A DNA stretch of 64,000 nt from contig NC_088775.1 of assembly GCF_954871325.1 (NCBI RefSeq), positions 35,317,561 to 35,381,560 of the forward strand, given 5' to 3'. Of this stretch, positions 13,601 through 25,600 are shown piece by piece. Below the pieces are notes generated by a model. It was not told where the DNA came from. It saw nothing but the letters and a program-made list of their open reading frames with translations, and ran no database searches. Within the stretch, counting starts at the first letter, position 1. Each line of letters begins with the position of its first letter. A program made the position numbers and the translations under genes. Source of the stretch: Gordionus sp. m RMFG-2023. Taxonomy: Eukaryota; Nematomorpha; Gordioida; Chordodea; Parachordodidae.

Positions 13601-16600
13601 TTTAAAAATAGAAAATATTAATTTAATATTAATCCGAATTTTTTAAGATAAAATAGTATTTTTTAATTAGCTGTTTCCTTTATCATATGTGATTGTTTTT
13701 AACGCCACTATTTCTGTACTATCGAATATTACTATTTATATTTTATAGATTAGCATATGCATGGATGTTATTTCATTATCTGATTCTGAATTTTTAATAC
13801 CAGTTTAAAAATCTTCAACTTCTAATTTAAATAAACTTAATTGTAATATTTATTATTTTATATAATTTAACTATAAGTGGCCCAATAATGATTACTTTAG
13901 ATTGTTATATTTCATAGGTATATTAAATTATTATATTGTAATAGATATTTAAAGTAAAAATCCTTAAATATTATATATTATAAAATAGATAATATCTCAT
14001 ATAATATTTTTTAATGTGATTTTTTGAAATTATATTCTAATCACTATTATTTTTAAGTTTTAATCAAAGTTTTTATATTTTAATTGATGAACACAATTTA
14101 AATTATTATAAATAATTAAATTTTATATGATAGATAAAAGTTTTAATATGAATATGGCTCCTTTGAATCTATTATACTGGGATACATTGAACGTGAATGC
14201 GGTCAATTTTTATCAATAAACGCTGATCGCGAACGCGTTCAATTTTTTAGAAATGTTTGCAGCACTATAAAATACTATCTAAAATAAAATAAATCCAACC
14301 GGGCTTAAATTGGTTTCCTTAATAGATATTTTGGACTCTGGAGATAAATTACTTTTATAAATATATATATTGGATATTGGTGTAAATAGCCCAGACAACG
14401 AGTCAGCTTGCGTTATTTTAAACACAGTAATTTAGATTAAGCAGGCAATTGATATATGAGTGCAAAAATGTTATCGAAAATTGCTGACGATTACTTTTTT
14501 TAAAGTTTGTAATAAAATTCGAAACTAATTCCTTTTTTATCTCTAACAGTTATAGAAAAAAATTGATATGATCACTTTAATTTTTAACCAAATTATTTCA
14601 GGTTTATCATATTTTATTAAATAAAAATATGAAAGTATATATTATTCATAGTTAGAAATATGAATCAATAAAAAGGTTCTGATTACGGGTTTTTAAAAAA
14701 AGTGGTTCTGTATCTAAATATTTAATCTGAGTTCTTTAAATTTTAAATCCTAAATAAGCTTTAATCTTCTAGGCCTTCGGGTTAATTTTAACAAAAGGGC
14801 TTCTGGGATCTGGTTCCAAGCTCTGGTGTTAACAAATATGAATATTGTCATAAAATTTTCAAAAAAAAAGGAATTATAAAATTGATGCATAATATCATTC
14901 ATATTTTTAACTAGTTTGGTATTAATTTCTGTTCATTATAATTAATCTAAATGAACGAGGGGATAAGAGCTATTTTTCACTTTATATAGAGAAGCTAAAG
15001 AGTGGGCTTTTGTGGGGGTAAGAAGTAATTTGAGGGGTAGAGGGATAATCTCAGACATATTTCATCTAATTTTATTCTCTCTCATGTAGAAGCTAATTAT
15101 AATAAGATTTGGAACTAAAAATCAATAATATTTTGGTATAGTGATTAAATTCCATTAATTAAAGTTATGACTGAATACTAAGAATGTATAACGGACCTTG
15201 TTTTTACCTTTATATTACATAATAAAATTTTTATAATAATGAAGTTTATTTAATTTAAACATAATTTCATAAACTCTTAGCAAAATCATAGATCAACCGG
15301 TTGAAATTTTTATAAAATTTTTTTTGTCAAATTCTTTTTAAGCAAATAATAATGTTAACTTATTAATGAAGGCATGAAAGTGAATGCAAAAATTTTGGTA
15401 TATTTGTTATATGCTTTTTTAAAATTTTATTTGAATATATATTTTTTAAATCTTTTGCAGTAAATTATTTTTTCTAATCATAGGAATAATTATCAATTAT
15501 AATCATATTTTTAATTTAAATATTTTAACAAATTTAGATTGTGACGAGGAGAGATGGAACTAATATTTTAATTGTAATATGATTTTAGCATGTTAAAATA
15601 ATTGAACTTCATTGAATTTATTAATAAATAAAAATAAATTATTATGGAAACATTTCAGCAGTAAAAAAATATACTTGGAATGCCAGATACCAATTTTAAA
15701 GGTCTTAAAACGCGAACTGCCCGTAAAGTACGAAGGTCGAAAGATGTACTTTTAGTGGCCATAACGGTAACTAACCTTTATGTATGTTTATGTTTTGGGA
15801 AATAGTTATCATAAATGATAACATATAATATATGTCTGTAATGAAAAAATAATCTTAAATATATATATTTATTACTTTTCATAATTCTCACTAAAAAAAA
15901 TTTTTTTTGCATTTAACATTAATGGTCCTTTTAGGCGGAAATATTAAGTAACGTTTAAATTTAGCTATGCTAGAAACAATATTTTAATCACAAATGTAAA
16001 TATTTGTAAAGGATAAAATTATTTTTTCTAAAAAAATGGCAAAAATTTAGAATTGGTTATAAATATTTTATAAATGACTATAAATAACGAATAATAAAAA
16101 ATTCTAAATAATTTATATTTTTTAAAGTATTGATTTATTAAAATAATAAATTGTCCCTAATTTTATTGAAACTGTTTGAATATCCAAGAGCAAATTCTAT
16201 TAGTTTTTAAATATTATTATTGATGATTATGATAACATAGGTGCATATAGTTCTGTTTTTATTAAATTTATAATAGCAACCATAGAGTAAAAAAAATTTG
16301 TTTATACAAAATTATTTTAAATCATAGTATACACTATATATAGTTAGCAATACTTACCCAGTGACAACTACTATAAAGTCCATAATGTTCCAAATGCTTC
16401 TCAGATATGATCCTTTGTGAAATATAAATCCCAAGGCTATAATTTTAACAGAGGCTTCCACTAAAAATATTCCCAAAAAATACACTTCGGTTTTATCCTA
16501 AAATTTATTAAACAGTTATTTATACACTAAAAAAAATTCATCACAATGAAAACATTTATGGTAGAAATTTATTTTACTAATAAACACAACTTTAGTTTAG

Positions 16601-19600
16601 ATATTAATGCAAAAATAATAAAACAGAAATGAAAAGTCACAATAATGAATTAAAAAAGGATAGAAAAATATAAAAAGGGTAAAAGGAAATATAGTTTTTC
16701 TGGTGATCATCGCAAAATGATACTTAGGCTATTATGAGCATTAATTTTATTATAAACGGGAATAATACTAACATGAAAAATTAGTTTATATAAGTTTCAT
16801 GATAATTAAATATTGAATAAATTAATAACAAATTTGATAAAAAAGTAAGTAAAACATGATGCAAAATGAAGATTGTGAGAAGGTGAAATAAAATTATCTT
16901 TATATTTAACTTTGCCATAAAATATAGAAATTCTAAATCAAATAAAAATAATTACTCTTAGTGGAATAAAAACTTAGCAAGAGATTTCAATCCAAATCTA
17001 AAAAACTTCTTATAAGTTAGACAAAATAAGGTTCATTAAATAAAGATTTTTAGAAATCTGCAAATGTCTACTTTAAAGCTGTAAATAATTTTTTAATATA
17101 GAAACGAACAAGACAAATAAATATAAAAATTATTAAATTAATGTGAAATAGTTATAATAAGTTTGGAAAAATTTATAAATAAGAAAAACTAAGGGAGAAA
17201 ACTACCCAGTTAACTGTAATTTTACCCTGGAAAGGTAAGATGGAAAAGGTAACTGGGGAGGGTAAACATGAGATAACATGAGATCTTACTTACCTCGTAA
17301 CTCCTCAAAGATTGTGCAAACCTAAACTAAAATTTTGCACATGAAAATTTCACGAGATCTTTAGAGCATAGTTTAAATATTATTCAATATTTATTTTAAG
17401 AATTTTTTTTAGATATTTAACTTTTATAAAAATGATTTTTTTAAAGTACTATCATTCAGCAATAATGAAATTTGAAATATTTATTATATAATAAAATTAT
17501 AACATCACTTAATTAAAAAGTTCACCTTGATTTTTTCTTGTATTATTATTTTCCAAATAAAAATTTATATAATGACGTTATTTTTTTTTAAATGAAGCGT
17601 GCTCTCCTAAAAATGATCCAGATATAAAATATTCTATCAAATAATACTTAAGTTTTAGAGGAAAATATGTAAGTTTTATATAGTTAATTCCTATCTTTAT
17701 TCAAAAATTACCTATTTATTTCAAATACATAAGATAGTTATTCCTCTATAACCTCCTTAAAATACCAAGACATCGTGATACCTTTCCAGTTTGGTATTTA
17801 ACAAAAAGAGTGAGTTCTTTTCATCAGATATATATTTAAACATCGTCATATCATTCAAACTATCGTATCGAGCAAGTTAGCTATGACAAATTTTAGCCCA
17901 CCCATCGGAGGTTCCATAGCCACCTATAATTTTTTAAATAGCATTAGCATCAAATTGAATCACCTGAAACAACTCTACTTATTACCTGCTCATCAGGCTT
18001 TCTTTATTATTAAAAAGTTAGTATCCCAATAATTACACAAGCTCTCATTTCGGCCCCAATTAGTGATCTGGGCAACTCAATTTCCTGTTGGAAGAAACTT
18101 TAAACCTGACTTTCTTACTCTCCTTTAACTGCAGGCCACCTTACTCAGCAAATTCGGAGATATCTGCCGCCCTCCTATCACGCTCTCTTTCTGACTTTGA
18201 GAGATGTAAAAAGATATTTTCAAATGAATCTAGATACAGATTTAGATAGCTAAAAATAGATCTAGATACAGATGGTACATATACATTTTTACAAATATAT
18301 TTATATACATACAGAATTATTATGTCAAATTTCTAAGTGAGCTAAAAAATATATTGAGCTGAATCAGTGAAAAAATGATCCTTAAATTTTAATATTTCTT
18401 ATACAAAATATATTATTAAATGATTATAAATAATTGTTAGATTTTGAGAATCCACCACGTTTTTCTCTAGAGAAATTTTTGCTACACTAAACTCTTTCTA
18501 CCGGGGCACTAGATGGCAGAGTGGTTATTATATTTAATGAATAACAACTTCATATTGGTATAATTATGACATATAATACAATCCCGGCACTCATTTTTAT
18601 AAAACCATTCAAAATTTGATGTGTCAAAACTTATATAAATATCTATATAATCTAAGGGGTGCCAAATAAAATCTAATGATTTCTTTTTAGAGATTGTCTA
18701 GAAATATTGATATCAAAATAATAATTTATATATTTTAAATTAATCTAAATAAAATAAATTATAACATAAAATTTTACCATGTTGACGTCATCCATTGCAT
18801 AAAATAAAATTTGTTTGGTTTTAATGAAATAAACTCGGGCATATTATCAAATTTAATTAAAATAGTAGTTTTAATTAAAAAAAAGTAAACTAAAATTATA
18901 TCAAAATGTATCTAAAAATAACTAAAGATACCTCTAAAATAGTACCTCATTCAGATACTTTTTATAAAAATGTTAGATACAGGTGCCATATTTTTACATC
19001 TAAATACTTTAATAACTCTGTCAGGTTTATTTTACATTGACTGGCGTGTCCTAACTCGAACCCAGTTTTCGGGTAAATAATGACCCCTAATTAGACAAGG
19101 CTTTGATAGGTTAAGATTAATTTACTTCCCAATCTTCCTCAACCTTTTACTTCTTCATATAAAGTTTGGAACCTGATTAATAGCGTGTCCGGTGGATATA
19201 TACTTTTGAACGAACTATCCTTGGAAATGAACAGACATCTCATACAAAAGCAATAACAGATATGAATGTCTAAAGCCAATACCAAGTCAAAGTGCAGGAC
19301 TATGTTTATCCAAGAAAAAGTTATGGATAACCATGGGACTCCGAACTAATTGGCCCATAGTTACTCCCTTTAATGCACGTTTTACAACGTGCATGTTGCA
19401 CATAACTTTCACCACCCTCTTAATTGTAAATAATCCAAAAGATCAATTAGATACAAAGTTATAAATAACATAATTAGCTAGGTCTTAACCAAACATACCT
19501 TCAATTCTAAACGGAAGGAACCTAGGTGACAATAAACGCCTTGATAGTTTGAGACTGCTCGTGTATAGGCTATATTTGTAGCATCTAATAATAACAACCA

Positions 19601-22600
19601 TTCCACAGAAACTGCAGAATCAAATTATGTTTAGTTTCCGGTTAGTCATATATAATATTAAAATACTACTTTTTATCAAATCATAATTTTATCCCGTTAA
19701 TTATTTATGGGACCCCTTCTTAAAATTTTTAAATATACTCAGTAGGAAAATTTCCAGCAACACTGGAATAACTGTGGAAAGCTTCTATATTCGATAAGAA
19801 ATAGGATTAGAATTGTGCAGGTCATATGCAATCTCAATTTATGGTAGGTAATTTATATTTTTGAAAAATTTATTTTTTAAAATGTTAAATTTTTTTAGTT
19901 ATAAATTATACTTTTAAATGTGTATTTTAATGATTTGACTATTAAACATAATTAAATTTTTAACAAAAAATTAATCAATAATTGTATTATAATGTTCTAA
20001 AAGCTCATTTAAACAAATAAACGTCTTCGATATTTTTTGATTTAAAAATAATAATGCACGAAAAAATATCGATACTAGTTTTATATTGAGGAAATATGGT
20101 AATGGAAATTTAAGAAAATGTGAACGTGAAGTCTCTTTCTTAACATTACATCTTAAAAACATTATCTTTCATAATGTATAAAACAAAGAGAAATTTTTAA
20201 TGGGTAATAAGAAAGTTATAAAAAACCAATCTAAATAACAATTTATTTATTTTTATATAGATTTGAAAAAAATGAAGGGTATTTTTATTTCATACTTTGC
20301 TTCAAAATAGATGATATAGTGATGGAACGCTTAAATAAATAAGTTGTATATATATGTCAAAGGGCTATGTTTCATTGCCCCGGGTTGGGTTTCAGCAAAT
20401 TTTTTAAGCTTAATAAATCATTTTCATTTATAACGCAAGGTTTTAATAGTAAAACTTGACTTTGCCGGAATCGCCCTCCAGTATATATAAATACCTACCT
20501 TCTGGAGATACTCTATAGCTGAAATATGATTCTTTCAAAATTGGTCTTTTATAAAAAACGCGCGTTGTAAATGACTTAAGTTGCTAAAATTTGCGATTGC
20601 TCTGAAACTATATAATTGTATGTTTAAAAATTATATTATTAATAAAATGTAAATCTTTTATATGTATAATGAAATAAGTCAGAAGAAGAATCTGAATATG
20701 ATTGAGACTTTGAACGATTAAGAAAAATTGGCTGTCCTTTAAAATTGTTTTTTAATTCCAAATTTATATTTCAAGATAAGAGTACGAGATAGTTTTTAAA
20801 TCCTCTTCTAAAAAATTTTTAAAATATATAAAAAGATTTTTTGAAATTACGTAAATCATATTAAAACACCGGAAAATGAATTAGTCAAATAATTTTTAAA
20901 GCAAAATTTATCACATTGAAATACTTTAATAATGGTATAATAAAATAAATTATTTTTAAAGGGTATGACTAAACTGCAAATGCTTAGGTAAAATGCAAAT
21001 GCTTAGGTAAAAAATTTTGATATATATTCTATTAATTGGAGTAAGATTCATTTTCTTACGATATGTATAACTTATAAAAATTATATTATTAGATATAATC
21101 AATAAAAAATGAATAGATATTAATAGTTGTTGATCCTTTTATCTCATAATAAATAGTTATTATTTTTAATTTAATTATGCTAAAGGATTTAAACTCTTTA
21201 TTATGAGATAATAGGAAATACAACTATTAATGTCTATTCATTTATTATTGAATATATCTAAGAATATAATCTTTTTTAAGTTATTTAGAGAATAAGAAAA
21301 TGAACTTCGCTCCAATTAAGAGAGAATATAACAAAATTATTTACCTATTTTTACCTAAGCATTTGCAGCTTACCTTAGCATTTGTAGTTTTGTTAAACCG
21401 CTAATTACTTGGTTTCAGATAAATATTTTTAATTACATTGATACAATTTATTAATTTTACCCTTAATTTATAAGGGATTTATGCAGAGTTATCACATTAT
21501 TCTTTCAATGAATTTTTATGTTGAAATTTATTAGTTATGAAAATAAAATTTATAATCTTTTAATTTGAATTAGGGCTCATATTCCTTATCTTTTTTTAAA
21601 AAATAAAATCTATTTAGGATATAAAAATTTAATTTTTAAAAATTAATGACTTTTATTTTATAAATGAATTAATCAGATAATCACCCGTTAAATGTTTTAA
21701 TTTTAGAAAATGGGCTATATTTCTGACCATTTTTTTAGGATTTTAAATTTTGGCTGGTAAAGTATTCTATTACCAATTTATTAATCGTTTCTTATAGAAT
21801 ATTTAAAAAGAACTAGCAAATTCACTGAAAAAATACCTGTTTAGACACTTATAAAATACATTAGACTGCTTAACACCGTATTCGTTTTCTATAAAGGCAT
21901 ATCTATAGAAAGACATTTTTAAGTAGAGATTAATAACTCTATATTATTAGTTTATAAATTTAACTTTTATAGAACAACGGTTTATTATAAAGTAACTCTT
22001 AAATAATATTTAAAAAAATATATTTCGAAAGATTAATAATAATTCATATTAATTTAAATTTTTATATCTAGCCAGATTACGTTTTCTGGTTTTTATAAAT
22101 GGAATTAGGATATTATCTCATCTCAAACTGACAATTTTATTCTCTGTATTAATATTCAGCAATAACTTTTCTTTAAAGATGTACATCTATTTTATTTATC
22201 AAAAAATGTGATATAAAATGGAATATGAAATAATTCACAAATTCTGACTTTTGGTAAACTTTTCTTATTTTAATAATTCATTAATATTCAACCAGGCAAG
22301 AACGAAAGGATAAGGTGCAAATTATAACGCTAAATTTGTATGGACCTTAGAAAATGAAGCATAAATTATACTATTTTTCTGATTTATTTAATAAAATAAT
22401 AATTGTTCTAAAGTTTAAATATTATCAAAGTTAAATTTATAGACCAATAATATATATGGACTTATTGATCTCTATTTATAAATGGTGGATGCTTATGATA
22501 GCTCTCTAATTTCCTTATTAAGTAGTCCATGTTTCTTAATAAAGCTTTAAATGATATATTATTCAAAAGCGAGGAATAAAATCAAATGGAAAAATATATA

Positions 22601-25600
22601 ATAGATAATTATAAAAATTTGTGAGTAGATAAAATTTGAATATTCGAGAAAATGTTTTATATTATTTAAATGGGAATGTTATGCATTATATATTTTTTCT
22701 AGCATGTAAATCATGTGTGATACATTAAAATAATTATGAAATGCATGCGTGATGATTTTTTTTGTACGATAGTGAAACCTGGACTTTATTTTAAGTCAAT
22801 ATGGTAAAAATGTAATGGAGTAGTTTCTTTTAAATGGTTGACAAAATATTCATTCGTTAATAGGTTACAAGCTATCGCGGGAAGAAATAAATGGTAGTAA
22901 AAAAATAAGGTTCAATTGCTCAAGTTTCGTTGGATAGAAAAAATAGAGTAATCCTTATTGATACTTTTGATCTGAAGAAACTAAAAATGATGTCGTTGGA
23001 AGAAGCAATTAGGAGAAAAAAGACTAGGAATATATTGATGGTAAAACTCTATCATTGAAAAAAGAAAAAGTCGAAGAACAGTCAGCAAAGGAATACAGGT
23101 TACCAATGGAAGAGGTGAAATGGGGAAAAACAATTTGTTGTATAAAATTATTTTGGATTGTAAATCGTCTCCTTTGGTTCTATTACCCAATTAGAATCGT
23201 GGTTGGACTTAACTGCGGGGAAAGGTTATAAGCAAAATTTTAATATAAGAGAAAATGTTTAATTATTATTTAAATTATCAAATATTTTCTTTAAGTTTTA
23301 AAGGATAAAACTTACATTAAACATTTATGGTAGAAAATAAATATTTAAAGTTCCTGACCCCCCCCCCCACTCTAGATCTAAACTGACCCACTTGCAATCA
23401 ATAGATATTTTAATTACCTTTTATTTGATACCAATATAAAATTTATATTTTTAGCCTCCCCCCCCCAGACTAAGTCCATCCCATTAACCAAGCGTGAATA
23501 CCATTATTTCAGTCGAGATATTTCAATTAGCTTTTATTTGATGTCCATGTCGCTGACCCTCCAAAGCCTAGATTCGTCCATCAAAAGTGTTAGTCAATTG
23601 GGTAGTTTTTTTTTATTAGTTATTGATTGATGTCTATACTGAACATATCTACTTACTTAAAGGCAAAAAAAACAACTTTGTGGCTTAAATAATAATAATA
23701 TTAAATATAAATAGAGCGAAGAGCATTATTAAATAAAATTCCCCATTTCATTTCTTAACTAAAATCCTTATTTTTTAGATATCCATTTAAAATCCTGGAT
23801 GTCACTGGATAGTTATGATCCCTTTAAAAATTTACAGCATATAACCATTATAACATTACCTTTTTTGTATTATGCTTTATATATAAATTTAGATGTACCT
23901 TTTCTAATTAAATAAAGTTAAAATTTTAATTTCATGGTAAATCCCGTTTTATTTTGGTAGCAATTATTATAAAAATTTTTAATAAATTTAAAAGGTAACA
24001 AATAAAAATGGTACTAAATACTTGTGGATATCTACCCTTAAAAACCTTGTTAGATAGGAAAAATACTTTACTGTAACTTTTGATGGCATGATAGTGACGA
24101 TACAAGTAAATACTTTAAAATAACATTCTGTTAGATTTTAAAATTTTTAAAAATATCTAAATTAAATTATTCTAATTACTAATTTGAAACTATCACCTTG
24201 CACCATAATAACATTTTTTAGATAAAATACACGAAATGAAGGGCCAAATGTTGATATTTCAGAAAACTAAGATTATCAAAAGATGAAAACTTTAACATTT
24301 AAAATTTGGAAAAAATAAATAAACTAAAGAAATTTTATGAATAAATTGATAGATATTTTTGATTTTTTAATAATATAAAATGATAATATTTTAAAATAAA
24401 CATCATTTATTTTAGAGGCGAAAAAATCAGTCAATTTGTTCATTACGATTTCTCATCTGGCCCATATCAAGTAATACATGTATATATAATATTACTAATT
24501 TCTGCGCAAGAGTAGTTTTATCTCCATGAGGTAAATGTTCTTCCAAGGCCAAAACTATACAATTAGCGATGATTGTTAACAGGACCATATACTCAAATGG
24601 CGTATTATTGTAATTCAGAATTAAGGAAAATTGTTCAAATAAATAATATATTCGAAAATTTATATGAAATATAATAATTTAAAATTAGAGGCATATAAGA
24701 GAGGAAATGAAAGAAAAAAGAAAAGAGGAAATTTTGAACCCAAAATGAAATGAGTAATCGCTGGCTCTTGTGAATAAAATATACTAAATGAGGCAAAAAT
24801 CGAAAGGAAGCCATGACAGCAACTGTAAAAAAAAATAATTTTTAAAACAAATACAATTGAAATTAGCAAATAATAATTATCAACCGTAATATATGTAATA
24901 AATTTTAAGTAAATATTTTATTAATAGTCTTGCCTTAGGGAAGAAAATAAAATCACCTGATATAATAATTGAAGAAAATCAAAATATTGCGATATAGATT
25001 TTGTAAGTTTACTATGTATGCATTTGAATATTTTCTAATGATATTATAAATATTTGAATATTTCTGGGAATTTAAAAATGAATTACTTATTACCTAAATT
25101 TCCGGGAACTTTTCCGGCTTTTATAATAGGAATCATTGCTTCGCTGATCGAAATGCATTTCAATTGGGATATGTAATGTGACAATATTATCACTCAAACC
25201 TTTCAGGCTAATTTCTTTCAGAAATAGTTCTAAATCCTATCAGAAAATGGGAGTTTAGTGTGGAAAATAATAAGCTACTGCATAATTTATCCCTTTTTTT
25301 TATATATTATATAAAAATATTTAATATTAGGTAAACCAATAAATTATTGACTTAAAACTGATAGATATTTAAATCTTCTGATTTCATAAGATTATATTTT
25401 TGTCTATTGAAATATTGTTTGATGTATGGTATAATTTTAATTTATAAATTATTAATCAAATAATATTTATAATATTATGAATTATATTTTCAATTTTTTT
25501 TATAAATTTGATAAAAAAAATAATAATAAACCCATTATGGATGTATAAGTATTATTATATAAAATTTATAAATTATTGATTTTCGCCATTTAAAACATCT

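Larger units (their letters stand above)
16498..24495 (-). other. Cav2 intron 2 (about 8 kb), repeat-bearing
   Basis: Largest visible intron. It contains the RT-element remnant at 17,880-18,185, the spliceable ORF chain at 19,140-19,800, an inverted-repeat MITE at 20,962-21,399, unexplained open reading at 22,900-23,210 and a degenerate tandem repeat at 23,355-23,640. The rest is plain AT-rich sequence. Confidence 0.7.

Noticed and set aside
15750-15775. A second 5S-rRNA-like GGCCATAACGG motif
   Set aside because: It lies in Cav2 exon 4 and is coding sequence; the likeness is chance.
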